NCBI RefSeq assembly: GCF_002407065.1
Contig: NZ_CP023564.1
Coordinates: 2,046,001-2,110,000, forward strand
Direction of reading: 5' to 3'
Length of the DNA stretch: 64,000 nt
Source: Brachybacterium ginsengisoli
Lineage (GTDB): Bacteria > Actinomycetota > Actinomycetes > Actinomycetales > Dermabacteraceae
The notes beneath the pieces were generated by a model. It saw only the letters and a program-made list of their open reading frames with translations. It was not told the DNA's origin and did not search any database. The translations under genes were made by a program, and so were the position numbers. Within the stretch, counting starts at the first letter, position 1, and the number at the start of each line of letters is the position of its first letter. Below, one piece after another: positions 9,414-21,135 of the stretch.

Positions 9414-9741
9414 CGCCCACCGTCCTTCCTCCTGAGCACGACACAGACGTCGTGAGATCCCCGCCAGTCTAGGGGGCCAGCGCCCGCGGCGGGACCCGGA
9501 CACGGGGTGACTCCCCGCACCGTGCTGCGCCTGCAGTGTCTGTCTGCACACGGCGCACGCCTCCGCCAGGCGGCAACCGGCTGGACCGGCGCGCAGTTCC
9601 CCCGACGCGCCGACTAAGGTGGTGCCCGTCGCCTCGCGCAGGATCCCGCGCGCCGAACAGTCGTGCCTGGGATCCGTCGGCCGAGGCCTGTCGAACCGAG
9701 CGGCCGCAGCGGCCGCGTCCCGGCGAAAGGAAGCACCCGAC
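9414..9741. promoter_or_regulatory. Divergent ctaB / tkt intergenic region
   Basis: A 328-base region with no credible gene. On the minus strand TAGACT at 9466-9471 is a candidate -10 for ctaB; on the plus strand TAAGGT at 9615-9620 is a candidate -10 for tkt. Neither has a good -35. The tkt ribosome-binding site GAAAGGAAG is at 9725-9733. Confidence 0.5.
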
Positions 9742-11838
9742 ATGACGGAGAACTTCAAGGCCCCCGAGGGCTGGACCGAGCTCGACAAGCGTGCGGTGGA
9801 CACCGTGCGCGTGCTGGCCGCCGACGCGGTCGAGAAGGTCGGCAACGGCCACCCGGGCACCGCGGTGAGCCTCGCTCCCGCCGCCTACCTCCTGTACCAG
9901 GACGTGATGCGCCACGATCCGACCGATCCCACCTGGATCGGCCGCGACCGCTTCGTGCTCTCCGCCGGTCACTCGAGCCTCACCCAGTACATCCAGCTCT
10001 TCCTCGGCGGCTTCGGCCTCGAGAAGAAGGACATCGAGGAGCTGCGCACCTGGGGCTCCCAGACCCCGGGCCACCCCGAGAACTTCCTGACCAAGGGCGT
10101 GGAGATCACCACCGGCCCGCTCGGCCAGGGCATCTCCTCGGCGGTCGGCTTCGCCATGGCCCAGCGCCGCGAGCGCGGTCTGCTCGACCCCTCCGCGGCG
10201 GCCGGCACCAGCCCCTTCGACCACTTCACCTACGTGATCGCCTCCGACGGCGACCTCCAGGAGGGTGTCAGCAGCGAGGCGAGCTCGATCGCCGGCACGC
10301 AGGAGCTGGGCAACCTCATCGTCCTGTGGGACGACAACCAGATCTCCATCGAGGGCGACACCTCCATCGCCTTCACCGAGGACACCGCCGCGCGCTACGA
10401 GGCCTACGGCTGGGACGTGCGCACCGTGGACTGGACCCAGGGCGGGACCGAGTACGTCGAGGACGTCGCCGCGCTGAAGCAGGCCATCGTCGAGGGCCAG
10501 AAGGTCACCGACAAGCCCACCTTCATCCGCCTGCGCACCGTCATCGGCTGGCCGATCCCCGAGCTGGCCGGCAGCCACTCCGTGCACGGCGCGAAGCTCG
10601 GCACCGAGGGCGTCGCCGGTCTGAAGAAGGCCGTCGGCTTCGATCCGGAGCAGCAGTTCCAGGTCGACGAGGACGTGCTGGCGCACACCCGTGGCCTCGC
10701 CGAGCGCGCCGCCGCCGAGAAGGCGGAGTGGGACAAGGGCTACCAGGCATGGCGCTCCGCCAACGCCGACGCCGCCACCCTGCTCGACCGGCTCCAGGCC
10801 CGCGAGCTCCCCGAGGGCTTCGCCGAGGCGTTCCCGACCTTCGAGGCCGACGAGAAGGGCGTCGCCACCCGCGCCGCCTCCGGCACCGTGCTCAACGCCC
10901 TCGCCCCCGTCATGCCGGAACTGTGGGGCGGCTCCGCCGACCTCGCCGGCTCGAACAACACCACCATGAAGGGCGAGCCCTCCTTCCTCCCCAAGGACCG
11001 TAGCTCCTCCGAGTTCTCCGGTGACGAGTTCGGCCGCACGCTGCACTTCGGCATCCGCGAGCACGGCATGGGCTCGATCCTCTCGGGCATCTCCCTGCAC
11101 GGGCTCACCCGCCCCTACGGCGGCACCTTCTTCCAGTTCGCCGACTACATGCGCGGTGCGGTGCGCCTCGCCTCGCTGATGAAGGTCCCGGCCACCTACG
11201 TGTGGACCCATGACTCCATCGGACTGGGCGAGGACGGCCCCACGCACCAGCCGGTCGAGCACCTGGCCGCCTACCGTGCGATCCCCAACCTGTCGGTCGT
11301 CCGCCCCGCGGATGCCAACGAGACCGCCCAGGCGTGGAAGGTCCTGCTGGAGCGCGACAACGGCCCCGTCGGCCTGATCCTCTCCCGCCAGGCGCTGCCC
11401 ACCTTCGACCGCACCGAGTACGCGGGTGCCGAGAACCTGGCCAAGGGCGGCTACATCATGAAGGAGGCCTCGGCGGAGCCGAAGGTCATCCTCATCGCCA
11501 CCGGTTCTGAGGTGCAGTACGCCGCCGAGGCGCAGAAGCAGCTCGAGGCCGAGGGCACCCCGACCCGTCTGGTCTCGATGCCGTCCGTCGAGTGGTTCGA
11601 CGAGCAGGACGAGGCGTACCGCGAGTCCGTCCTCCCCGCCGGGGTCACCGCGCGCGTGAGCGTCGAGGCCGGGATCGCGATGCCGTGGCACCGCTTCCTG
11701 GGAACCCACGGCCGGGCCGTCTCGCTCGAGCACTACGGCGCCTCCGCCGATGCGAAGACCCTCTTCCGCGAGTTCGGCTTCACCGCCGAGTCCGTGGTCG
11801 AGGCCGCGAAGGCATCGCTCGCCGCAGCGGGCGCCTGA
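9742..11838 (+). CDS. tkt: Transketolase
   Basis: A 698-residue thiamine-diphosphate enzyme transferring two-carbon units in the non-oxidative pentose phosphate pathway. [13 protein letters not shown] near residue 35 and the ThDP/metal motif GDGDLQEG near 170 identify it, and the pyrimidine-domain segment [14 protein letters not shown] follows near 455. ATG 9742 has GAAAGGAAG eight bases upstream; the frame remains open well upstream but without family similarity. Heads the tkt-tal-zwf-opcA/pgl run, and ends at a UUCG-capped hairpin. Confidence 0.96.
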   Translation: MTENFKAPEGWTELDKRAVDTVRVLAADAVEKVGNGHPGTAVSLAPAAYLLYQDVMRHDPTDPTWIGRDRFVLSAGHSSLTQYIQLFLGGFGLEKKDIEELRTWGSQTPGHPENFLTKGVEITTGPLGQGISSAVGFAMAQRRERGLLDPSAAAGTSPFDHFTYVIASDGDLQEGVSSEASSIAGTQELGNLIVLWDDNQISIEGDTSIAFTEDTAARYEAYGWDVRTVDWTQGGTEYVEDVAALKQAIVEGQKVTDKPTFIRLRTVIGWPIPELAGSHSVHGAKLGTEGVAGLKKAVGFDPEQQFQVDEDVLAHTRGLAERAAAEKAEWDKGYQAWRSANADAATLLDRLQARELPEGFAEAFPTFEADEKGVATRAASGTVLNALAPVMPELWGGSADLAGSNNTTMKGEPSFLPKDRSSSEFSGDEFGRTLHFGIREHGMGSILSGISLHGLTRPYGGTFFQFADYMRGAVRLASLMKVPATYVWTHDSIGLGEDGPTHQPVEHLAAYRAIPNLSVVRPADANETAQAWKVLLERDNGPVGLILSRQALPTFDRTEYAGAENLAKGGYIMKEASAEPKVILIATGSEVQYAAEAQKQLEAEGTPTRLVSMPSVEWFDEQDEAYRESVLPAGVTARVSVEAGIAMPWHRFLGTHGRAVSLEHYGASADAKTLFREFGFTAESVVEAAKASLAAAGA

Positions 11839-11843
11839 GCGCA

Positions 11844-11879
11844 CGGGCGGGGCAGGGCCTTCGGGCCCTGCCCCGCCCG
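11844..11879 (+). terminator. UUCG-capped terminator hairpin after tkt
   Basis: A 16-base-pair perfect stem (11844-11859 with 11864-11879) closed by C(TTCG)G, an exceptionally stable tetraloop, starting five bases after the stop. No U-tract follows, so partial read-through to tal is possible. Confidence 0.75.
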
Positions 11880-12012
11880 CTCTCCCGCCGCTCCTGCCTC
11901 CGACTGCGGAGAGGTTCCGCAGGCCACACAGTGGAAGCATCGGGAATTCCTCGACGTTGACCAGACGACACCAGTTCGATGCAGGGCGCTCCCGGCGCCC
12001 GGAAGGAACGAC

Positions 12013-13128
12013 ATGGCTCAGAACACCAACACCCAGGCCCTCTCCGACGCAGGAGTCTCGATCTGGCTCGACGACCTCTCGCGCGAGCGGATGGACTCCG
12101 GCAGCCTCCAGGAGCTCATCGACACCCGCAACGTCGTCGGCGTGACCACGAACCCCTCGATCTTCCAGGCCGCGATCTCGGGCCGCTCCGAGTACGACGC
12201 GGACATCGCGCGCCTCGCCGGCGAGGGCAAGGACGTCGACGGCATCGTCGAAGTCCTCACCACGGACGACGTGCGCCGTGCCTCCGATCTCTTCTCCGGC
12301 GTCCACGCCGCCTCGCACGGCTTCGACGGCCGCGTCAGCATCGAGGTCGATCCCCGCCTCGCGCACGAGACCGAGAAGACCATCGAGCAGGCCGAGCACC
12401 TCTACGAGGTCGTGGGTCGCGACAACGTCATGATCAAGATCCCCGCGACGGAGGCCGGTCTCCCGGCCATCACCGCGGTGATCGGCGCGGGCATCAGCGT
12501 CAACGTCACGCTGATCTTCTCCGTCGAGCGCTACCAGGCGGTCATCGACGCCTACCTCGCCGGTCTCGAACAGGCCGCGAAGGCCGGCCGCGACCTCTCC
12601 ACCATCCACTCGGTGGCCTCGTTCTTCGTCTCCCGCGTGGACTCCGAGATCGACGCCCGTCTGGAGGCGCTGGGCACCGAGGAGGCGACCGCTCTGCGCG
12701 GCCAGGCCGGCGTGGCCAACGCCCAGGCGGCCTTCGGCGAGTACCTCGACGCCTTCGGCGGCTCGCGCTTCGAGGCCCTCAAGGCCCAGGGCGCCAACGT
12801 CCAGCGGGCGCTGTGGGCCTCGACCGGCGTGAAGAACACCGAGTACTCCGACACCATGTACGTGGACAACCTGGTCGCCGATCCGACGGTCAACACCATG
12901 CCGGAGAAGACCCTCGAGGCCGCCGCCGACCACGGCCGCGCCGCCGAGGCGCTCAACGCGGAGATCGCGGCCTCCGCCGTGGCGCTCCTCGAGCGAGTCG
13001 CCGCCGTCGGCGTGGACCTCGCCGACGTCTTCGCCGTCCTCGAGAGCGAGGGCGTGGAGAAGTTCGAGAAGGCCTGGAACGAGCTGCTCGAGACCGTCTC
13101 CTCCTCCGTCGAGTCCACCCGCGCCTGA
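12013..13128 (+). CDS. tal: Transaldolase
   Basis: A 371-residue transaldolase of the long actinobacterial type, transferring dihydroxyacetone units between sedoheptulose 7-phosphate and glyceraldehyde 3-phosphate. TTNPSIF at 45-51 and the Schiff-base lysine in MIKIPAT (Lys142) are present. GGAAGGAAC is eight bases before ATG 12013. The 174 bases between tkt and tal contain the tkt terminator and may hold a tal promoter. The phosphoglucose isomerase gene sometimes found next is absent here. Confidence 0.95.
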   Translation: MAQNTNTQALSDAGVSIWLDDLSRERMDSGSLQELIDTRNVVGVTTNPSIFQAAISGRSEYDADIARLAGEGKDVDGIVEVLTTDDVRRASDLFSGVHAASHGFDGRVSIEVDPRLAHETEKTIEQAEHLYEVVGRDNVMIKIPATEAGLPAITAVIGAGISVNVTLIFSVERYQAVIDAYLAGLEQAAKAGRDLSTIHSVASFFVSRVDSEIDARLEALGTEEATALRGQAGVANAQAAFGEYLDAFGGSRFEALKAQGANVQRALWASTGVKNTEYSDTMYVDNLVADPTVNTMPEKTLEAAADHGRAAEALNAEIAASAVALLERVAAVGVDLADVFAVLESEGVEKFEKAWNELLETVSSSVESTRA

Positions 13129-13135
13129 CCCCGCG

Positions 13136-13172
13136 CCGAGCACGGCCCCGCCCCGCGGCGGGCCGTGCTCGG
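13136..13172 (+). terminator. Intercistronic hairpin tal-zwf
   Basis: A perfect 13-base-pair stem (13136-13148 with 13160-13172), 11-base loop, beginning seven bases after the tal stop and ending 25 bases before zwf. It lacks a U-tract, so it may act as an attenuator or RNA-stabilising element rather than a full terminator. Confidence 0.6.
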
Positions 13173-13197
13173 CGACCCTGTCCGAGAAAGGACGATC

Positions 13198-14751
13198 GTG
13201 ACCGACTCCCCCAGCCTCCCTACCGGGGCGGACGCGCCGAACCCGCTGCGCGACCCCCGGGATCGCCGGCTCCCCCTCATCGCGGGCCCCGGCTCGATGG
13301 TGATGTTCGGTGTCACCGGTGACCTGGCGCGCAAGAAGCTCCTGCCCGCCATCTACGACCTGACCCACCGCGGTCTGCTCCCGCCCAGCTTCGGCCTCGT
13401 GGGCTACGGCCGACGCGACTGGTCCGACGACGACTTCGCCGACTACGTGCGCAAGAGCGTCTCGGAGCACTCCCGCACCGGCTTCGACGAGAGCGTCTTC
13501 GAGCAGCTGCGCGGCGGCCTCCGCTTCGTCACCGGCACCTTCGACGACACCGCCGCCTTCGAGCGCCTCACCGAGGTGGTCGGCGAGCTGGACCGCACCC
13601 GCGGCACCGGCGGCAACCACGCCTTCTACCTCTCCATCCCGCCGGACGCCTTCCCGCAGGTGCTCACCCAGCTGGCCAACTCCGGGCTGAACACCCCCCG
13701 GGACGGCTCCTGGCGGCGTGCGGTGATCGAGAAGCCCTTCGGGCACGACCTCGCCTCCGCCCGCGAGCTCAACGATGTCGTCGAGAAGGCGTTCCGCCCC
13801 GAGGACGTCTTCCGCATCGACCACTACCTGGGCAAGGAGACGGTGCAGAACATCCTGGCGCTGCGCTTCTCCAACCAGCTGTTCGAGCCGATCTGGAACG
13901 CGAGCTTCGTCGACCACGTCCAGATCACCATGGCCGAGGACATCGGCATCGGCTCCCGCGCGGGCTACTACGACGGCATCGGCACCGCCCGTGACGTCAT
14001 CCAGAACCACCTGCTGCAGCTCGTCGCCCTCACCGCGATGGAGGAGCCCGTCAGCTTCCGCGCCTCGGACCTGCGCGCCGAGAAGGAGAAGGTGCTCTCC
14101 GCCGTCGAGCTGCCCGAGGACCTCGCGCTCCACACCGCGCGCGGCCAGTACGTGGGCGGCTGGCAGGGCGGCGAGGAGGTGCGTCCCTACCTCGAGGAGG
14201 ACGGCATCCCCGCCGACTCCACCACCGAGACCTTCGCCGCGATGCGGCTCGACATCGCCACCCGGCGCTGGGCCGGCGTGCCCTTCTACCTGCGCGCCGG
14301 CAAGCGTCTGGGACGACGGGTCACCGAGATCGCGGTCGTCTTCAAGCGCGCCCCGTTCCTGCCCTTCCGGTCCACGGACACCGCGGACCTCGGCCAGAAC
14401 GCGATCGTCATCCGCGTCCAGCCCGACGAGGGCGTGACCATGCGCTTCGGCTCCAAGGTCCCCGGCACCCAGATGGAGGTGCGCGATGTGACCATGGACT
14501 TCGCCTACGGCATGAACTTCACCGAGGAGTCGCCCGAGGCCTACGAGCGCCTGATCCTCGACATGCTGCTCGGGGACCCGCCGCTGTTCCCCCGCCAGAA
14601 GGAGGTCGAGCTCTCCTGGAAGATCCTCGACCCCATCACCGAGTTCTGGGCCAAGCACCTGGACCCGGCCCCGTACCGCCCCGGCACCTGGGGCCCCGAC
14701 ACCGCTCACGAGATGCTCGCCCGTGACGGCCGTTCCTGGAGGCGACCGTGA
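13198..14751 (+). CDS. zwf: Glucose-6-phosphate 1-dehydrogenase
   Basis: A 517-residue enzyme oxidising glucose 6-phosphate to 6-phosphoglucono-lactone, the NADPH-generating entry to the pentose phosphate pathway. GVTGDLARKK at 38-47 binds the coenzyme, EKPFG at 178-182 and RIDHYLGKE at 206-214 form the active site with catalytic His. GTG 13198 follows GAAAGGACG at proper spacing; an upstream GTG-less extension is not needed. Its stop overlaps the next start as GTGA, coupling it to its assembly factor OpcA. Confidence 0.96.
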   Translation: MTDSPSLPTGADAPNPLRDPRDRRLPLIAGPGSMVMFGVTGDLARKKLLPAIYDLTHRGLLPPSFGLVGYGRRDWSDDDFADYVRKSVSEHSRTGFDESVFEQLRGGLRFVTGTFDDTAAFERLTEVVGELDRTRGTGGNHAFYLSIPPDAFPQVLTQLANSGLNTPRDGSWRRAVIEKPFGHDLASARELNDVVEKAFRPEDVFRIDHYLGKETVQNILALRFSNQLFEPIWNASFVDHVQITMAEDIGIGSRAGYYDGIGTARDVIQNHLLQLVALTAMEEPVSFRASDLRAEKEKVLSAVELPEDLALHTARGQYVGGWQGGEEVRPYLEEDGIPADSTTETFAAMRLDIATRRWAGVPFYLRAGKRLGRRVTEIAVVFKRAPFLPFRSTDTADLGQNAIVIRVQPDEGVTMRFGSKVPGTQMEVRDVTMDFAYGMNFTEESPEAYERLILDMLLGDPPLFPRQKEVELSWKILDPITEFWAKHLDPAPYRPGTWGPDTAHEMLARDGRSWRRP

Positions 14752-16463
14752 TCACCACCCTGACCGACACCACCGCATCGGCGATCGACAAGCAGATGAT
14801 CGAGATGCGGGAGACCTTCGGCGAGAACACCATCGGCCGGGTCCTGACCCTCATCATCATCGCCACCGGCGACATCGAGGAGCCCCTCGAGGCGGCCGTC
14901 GCCGCCAGCCACGAGCATCCCGCTCGCGTGATCGTGGTCGACGCGGAGCCCGAGGCGGAGAACTCCGGGCTGGACGCCGAGATCCGCGTGGGCCGTGACG
15001 CCGGCGCCGGCGAGATCGTGATACTCCGCGCCCGCGGCGACGTGCTGTGGTCACTGGACACGCTCGTGATGGCGCTGCTGCTGCCGGACGCACCGATCGT
15101 GACCTGGTGGCCGGAGAACGCGCCGTCCTCCCCCGTCCACGATGTGCTGGGCTCCATGTCCCAGCGCCGCATCACGGACTCCGCCGCCTGCTCGGACCCG
15201 CTGGGAACGCTCAAGCGGCTGCGTCGCGGCTACGCCAGCGGTGACTCCGACTTCGCCTGGGCCCGTCTGACCCGGTGGCGCGGGCTGGTCGCGAGCGCCT
15301 ACGAGGTGCCGCCGATCTCGACCCCGACCAAGGTGCAGGTCAGCGGCAGCGCCGAGAACCCCTCGGTCGCGCTGATGGCCGGATGGCTCGAGCATTCGCT
15401 CGGCGTCGAGGCCGAGGTGCTGCCGCCGCTGGAGCACGATGCCGACTTCGCCGGGGTGCACAGCGTGCGCCTGGTGCGCGAGGACGGCACCATCGAGCTC
15501 ACCCGCGTCGACGACGACTCGATCGTCATGAAGCTTCCCGGTGACGACACCGGCCAGCACGTGACGATGCCGCGTCGCACGCTGCCTGAGCTGATCACCG
15601 AGGAGCTGCGCCGTCTGGATCCGGACGAGGTGTACGGCGAGGTCCTCGCCAGCACCTACAGCAGCATCGAGGATGCGGCGACCTTCGCGACCGGCAAGCC
15701 GGAGCCGCGCGACGTGGTGGAGCCCGACGCGGAGGCCGTCGCGGCCGCCGCGGCCTCCGCCACCGCTGCTCAGCTCGCCGCCGCGCAGTCCGAGCGCACG
15801 CTGGCCCACCTGGTGCTCACCGGGGGGACCGTCGGCACCCTGACTGCGGCAGCCCTGCCCGAGGCGCTGGTCGCCGCGGGCGTGGACTGCAGCCGTCTGC
15901 ACCTGTGGTGGGGCGATGAGCGCTACGTGGACGCCGACTCCTCCGATCGCAACGAGGTGGGCGTGCGCGACGCGCTGCTCGCCCCGCTGCGGGAGACCGC
16001 GGACCTGCCGGCGCGCAACATCCACGTGATGCCCTCCCCCGCCGACGGGATGTCGCTGGACGACGCCGCCGCCTGGTACGGGCAGCAGCTGGATCAGATG
16101 GGCGGGGACGAGCCGTTCCGCACCCGGGGCCGCGCGTTCTTCGACGTGGTGCTGCTGGGCGTGGGTCCCGACGGCCATGTCGCCTCGCTCTTCCCGGAGC
16201 ATCCCGGACAGCGTCTGGTCAGCACCAGCGCGATCGGCGTCACGGAGTCGCCCAAGCCGCCGGCCGAGCGCATCTCCCTGACCTGGCCGGTGCTGAACTC
16301 CTCGCGCCACGTGGCCCTGCTGGTCGCGGGCGCCGAGAAGGCCGACGCCGTCCGCGCCGGCCACGGTGAGATCGACCCCTGGGCCGTCCCGGCCTCGGCC
16401 GTCCGCGGCCTGGAGTCGACCACCTGGTACCTCGACGAGACGGCGGCGCAGCCGAAGGGCTGA
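14748..16463 (+). CDS. opcA-pgl: OpcA-6-phosphogluconolactonase fusion protein
   Basis: One uninterrupted 571-residue frame joins two activities usually encoded separately. Residues about 1-310 match OpcA, the glucose-6-phosphate dehydrogenase assembly/activating protein of actinobacteria (VTWWPENAP at 118-126, TDSAAC at 143-148). Residues about 325-571 are 6-phosphogluconolactonase: TGGTVGTL at 358-365, WWGDERYV at 387-394 and GVGPDGHVASLFP. The junction (about 308-330) has no internal Met near the expected Pgl start and no Shine-Dalgarno signal, so I read it as a true fusion. GTG 14748 overlaps the zwf stop. It would tether the second pathway enzyme to the first enzyme's partner. Confidence 0.88.
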   Translation: MITTLTDTTASAIDKQMIEMRETFGENTIGRVLTLIIIATGDIEEPLEAAVAASHEHPARVIVVDAEPEAENSGLDAEIRVGRDAGAGEIVILRARGDVLWSLDTLVMALLLPDAPIVTWWPENAPSSPVHDVLGSMSQRRITDSAACSDPLGTLKRLRRGYASGDSDFAWARLTRWRGLVASAYEVPPISTPTKVQVSGSAENPSVALMAGWLEHSLGVEAEVLPPLEHDADFAGVHSVRLVREDGTIELTRVDDDSIVMKLPGDDTGQHVTMPRRTLPELITEELRRLDPDEVYGEVLASTYSSIEDAATFATGKPEPRDVVEPDAEAVAAAAASATAAQLAAAQSERTLAHLVLTGGTVGTLTAAALPEALVAAGVDCSRLHLWWGDERYVDADSSDRNEVGVRDALLAPLRETADLPARNIHVMPSPADGMSLDDAAAWYGQQLDQMGGDEPFRTRGRAFFDVVLLGVGPDGHVASLFPEHPGQRLVSTSAIGVTESPKPPAERISLTWPVLNSSRHVALLVAGAEKADAVRAGHGEIDPWAVPASAVRGLESTTWYLDETAAQPKG

Positions 16464-16479
16464 GTCACCCGCCCATGCA

Positions 16480-16515
16480 GGAAGGGCCGGTCACCGTGAG
16501 GTGACCGGCCCTTCC
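16480..16515. terminator. Bidirectional terminator between opcA-pgl and secG
   Basis: A perfect 15-base-pair stem (16480-16494 with 16501-16515) with a six-base loop, between two convergent genes. Likely serves both directions. Confidence 0.75.
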
Positions 16516-16539
16516 GCGATTCTCGGGAGGCTCAGCGCG

Positions 16540-16800
16540 TCAGAGCAGCTTCTCGATGATGCCGAGGCCGACGGCGCAGAGGCCCCAGGCCACCGCGATC
16601 GTCACCGTCAGGCGGTTCAGGTTCCGCTCGGCGACGCCGGAGGCGCTCGCGGAGGAGGAGACGCCGCCGCCGAACATGTCGGAGAGTCCACCGCCGCGGC
16701 CCTTGTGCAGCAGGACCAGCATGATGGTCAGCAGGCCGAAGACGGCGAGCAGGATCTGAAGGATGAGCTTCAGCAGGGGCAGATCCACGAGGACGGGCAC
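16540..16800 (-). CDS. secG: Preprotein translocase subunit SecG
   Basis: An 86-residue membrane protein of the SecYEG channel. Two hydrophobic helices (about 8-32 and 62-82) flank the conserved LLHKGRGGGLSDMFGG segment, diagnostic of actinobacterial SecG. The start is uncertain: GTG 16800 gives the full length, but GGAAGG lies immediately before it and would be better placed for GTG 16788, four codons downstream. Position after tpiA is conserved in actinobacteria. Confidence 0.92.
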   Translation of the reverse strand: MPVLVDLPLLKLILQILLAVFGLLTIMLVLLHKGRGGGLSDMFGGGVSSSASASGVAERNLNRLTVTIAVAWGLCAVGLGIIEKLL

Positions 16801-16835
16801 CTTCCAGGAAGACGACGGACCGATCCAGCATACGC

Positions 16836-16868
16836 CACGGGCCGGGCCCTCGAAGGACCCGGCCCGTG
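16836..16868 (-). terminator. Hairpin between tpiA and secG
   Basis: Eleven-base-pair perfect stem (16836-16846 with 16858-16868) with an 11-base loop, 27 bases after the tpiA stop. Probable terminator or attenuator of the glycolytic operon before secG. Confidence 0.6.
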
Positions 16869-16895
16869 TGCCACGGCTTACGCCAGGGGCTGGTC

Positions 16896-17668
16896 TCAGC
16901 CCTGATACCCGGCGATCTTGGCGAACTCGTCCGCCTTCAGGGAGGCGCCGCCGACGAGGGCGCCGTCGACGTCGGCCTTGCCCATCAGCTCGACCACGTT
17001 GGAGGACTTCACGCTGCCGCCGTACAGGACGCGGACCGCGTCGGCGACGACGTCCCCGTGCTGCTCGCGCAGCGACTCGCGGATGGCCTGGCAGACCTCC
17101 TGCGCGTCGTCGGCGCTGGCGACCTCACCGGTGCCGATGGCCCAGACGGGCTCGTAGGCGATGACGATCTGCGCCGCCTGCTCGGCGGTGATGCCCTCGA
17201 TGCCGCCGGTGAGCTGGGCGAGGGTGAAGGGGACGTGGTTGCCCGCCTGGCGCTCCTCGAGCGGCTCGCCGACGCACAGGATCGGGGTCAGGCCCGCCGC
17301 GAAGGCCGCACGGACCTTCGCGCTGGTGACCTTCTCGTCCTCGCCGTGGTACTGGCGACGCTCGGAGTGGCCCACGGCCACGTAGGTCGCGCCCAGAGCC
17401 GTCAGCATCGAGCCCGAGACCTCGCCGGTGTACGCACCGGACTCGTGCTCGGAGATGTCCTGGGCGCCGTAGGCGATCGGCAGCTTGTTCGCGTCGACGG
17501 CGACCTGGACGGTGCGGAGGTCGACGAACGGCGGCAGGACCACGGTCTCGACCTTGTCGGTGTCGAACCCCTTGAGCTGGTCGCCCAGCTCCTCGACGAG
17601 GGCCAGGCCCTGCTTCCAGTCGAGGTTCATCTTCCAGTTGCCCGCCATGAGCGGGGTACGGGTGGTGG

Positions 17669-17672
<4 letters not shown>
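16896..17672 (-). CDS. tpiA: Triosephosphate isomerase
   Basis: A 258-residue TIM-barrel enzyme interconverting dihydroxyacetone phosphate and glyceraldehyde 3-phosphate. GNWKMN at 11-16 carries the catalytic Lys, VGHSERR the electrophilic His, and [11 protein letters not shown] the general-base Glu and flexible loop 6; LYGGSV binds phosphate. Full normal length. ATG 17672 overlaps the pgk stop as ATGA, so the two are translationally coupled. Confidence 0.96.
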
Positions 17673-18871
<1,199 letters not shown>

Positions 18872-18885
18872 GAAGGTGCTCCTTC
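18872..18885 (-). promoter_or_regulatory. Hairpin enclosing the pgk ribosome-binding site
   Basis: On the transcript GAAGG-AGCA-CCTTC forms a perfect five-base-pair stem with a four-base loop, touching the GTG start. The AAGGAG Shine-Dalgarno sequence is half in the stem, so pgk translation may be tempered. Confidence 0.45.
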
Positions 18886-18890
18886 AGGGT

Positions 18891-18919
18891 CTCGCCGTCG
18901 CGTCGCGCGACGGCACGAG
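18891..18919 (-). other. Intercistronic hairpin gap-pgk (proximal)
   Basis: Eight-base-pair stem (18895-18902 with 18906-18913), extended by four pairs across a two-base bulge. It lies 20 bases upstream of pgk and may be an RNA-processing or stability element. Confidence 0.45.
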
Positions 18920-18935
18920 GGCTCGTGGGACGAGC

Positions 18936-18982
18936 GGAGCCCGCCGGACACCGACCCTGCGGGGCGGCGACCGGCGGGCTCC
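18936..18982 (-). terminator. Intercistronic hairpin gap-pgk (distal)
   Basis: Perfect 12-base-pair stem (18936-18947 with 18971-18982) with a 23-base loop, 36 bases after the gap stop. No U-tract; could uncouple gap expression from pgk-tpiA. Confidence 0.5.
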
Positions 18983-19018
18983 GGGATGATCCACGTCGTC
19001 AGTGCGACGACGCTCGGA

Positions 19019-20032
<1,014 letters not shown>

Positions 20033-20037
20033 CTAGA

Positions 20038-20056
20038 TTCGCAGTGGACCTGCGAA
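20038..20056 (-). promoter_or_regulatory. Leader hairpin upstream of gap
   Basis: TTCGCAG/CTGCGAA, a perfect seven-base-pair stem with a five-base loop, just upstream of the gap Shine-Dalgarno sequence. It could be an operator-like inverted repeat or a 5' stabilising hairpin. Confidence 0.45.
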
Positions 20057-20130
20057 ATACGGGTACTGATCATGGCGCGCACGCCGTCGTACGCTCGGAC
20101 GGGCGCCGGATCGCACCGACGGCCGTGACG

Positions 20131-20136
20131 ATCTTA
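20131..20136 (-). promoter_or_regulatory. -10-like hexamer for gap
   Basis: TAAGAT adjoins the whiA stop and would give gap a leader of about 100 bases. The -35 is poor. Confidence 0.35.
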
Positions 20137-21135
20137 TCAACGACCGGCTTCGGGTGACGCAGGCAACCGCTCCTCGTCCACTCCGTGGTCGGTCCCGGGC
20201 ATCCCGAGCTCCTCCGCGCGCTTGTCGGCGGTGGCCAGGAGACGACGGATCCGACCGGCGACCGCATCCTTCGTGAGCGGCGGATCCGCGAGGCGGCCCA
20301 GCTCCTCGAGGCTCGCCTGACGATGCTCGAGACGGAGCTGGCCTGCGGCCTGGAGGTGCTCGGGCACCTCGTCGCCGAGGATCTCCAGAGCGCGCTGGAC
20401 GCGCTGGCCGGCGGCGACCGCGGCCCGTGCGGAGCGGCGCAGGTTCGCGTCGTCGAAGTTGGCCAGCCGGTGCGCGGTGGCCTTGACCTCGCGCTTGGTG
20501 CGGCGCTCCTCCCAGACCTTCACGGTCTCCGGAGCGCCCATGCGGGACAGCAGCAGCGAGATCGCCTCGCCGTCACGCAGCACCACCCGGTCGGAGCCGC
20601 GGGCCTCGCGGGCCTTGGAGGAGACGCCGAGGCGGCGAGCCGCCCCCACCATCGCCAGCGCGACCTCGGGTCCCGGGCAGGACAGCTCGAGCGCCGAGGA
20701 GCGGCCGGGCTCGGTGAGCGTGCCGCGGGCGAGGAAGGCTCCCCGCCAGGCGGCCTCGGCGTCCACGGCCGCACCGCCGACGACGAACGGGGGCATCCCC
20801 CGCACGGGTCGGCCGCGTGCGTCGAGCAGTCCGGTCTGACGGGCGAGCATCCCGCCCTCCCGCTCGACCCGGACGATGTAGCGCGTGGTGCGTCGGATCC
20901 CGGACGGCGCGAGGACCGCGAGATCGGCGCGATGGCCGTACATGTCGGCGATGATCTCGTGCAGCCGGCGGGCGACGGCGGCGGAGTCCAGCTCCGCCTC
21001 GACCACCACGCGTCCCGCGACCAGATGCAGACCGCCGGCGAAGCGGAGCATCGCCGCCGCCTCGGCCTTGCGCGCCGAGGGGCGGCTCACCTCGAGTCGG
21101 CTCAGCTCCTCCTTCGCCTCACCCGTCAGAGCCAT
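20137..21135 (-). CDS. whiA: DNA-binding protein WhiA
   Basis: A 332-residue WhiA/DUF199 protein: an N-terminal LAGLIDADG-like domain without nuclease residues and a C-terminal helix-turn-helix (about 225-310; [14 protein letters not shown]). In Streptomyces it controls sporulation septation genes with WhiB; in non-sporulating actinobacteria its targets are less clear. ATG 21135 has GAGGAGG seven bases upstream and overlaps the yvcK stop by 17 bases. The rapZ-yvcK-whiA trio is nearly universal in Gram-positive bacteria. Confidence 0.93.
   Translation of the reverse strand: MALTGEAKEELSRLEVSRPSARKAEAAAMLRFAGGLHLVAGRVVVEAELDSAAVARRLHEIIADMYGHRADLAVLAPSGIRRTTRYIVRVEREGGMLARQTGLLDARGRPVRGMPPFVVGGAAVDAEAAWRGAFLARGTLTEPGRSSALELSCPGPEVALAMVGAARRLGVSSKAREARGSDRVVLRDGEAISLLLSRMGAPETVKVWEERRTKREVKATAHRLANFDDANLRRSARAAVAAGQRVQRALEILGDEVPEHLQAAGQLRLEHRQASLEELGRLADPPLTKDAVAGRIRRLLATADKRAEELGMPGTDHGVDEERLPASPEAGR

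Noticed and set aside
9469..14709. A 1,746-codon open frame on the minus strand opposite tkt, tal and zwf
   Set aside because: It is the codon-position shadow of three well-identified plus-strand genes in very GC-rich DNA; the translation is Gly/Val/Glu/Leu-rich with no family motif.
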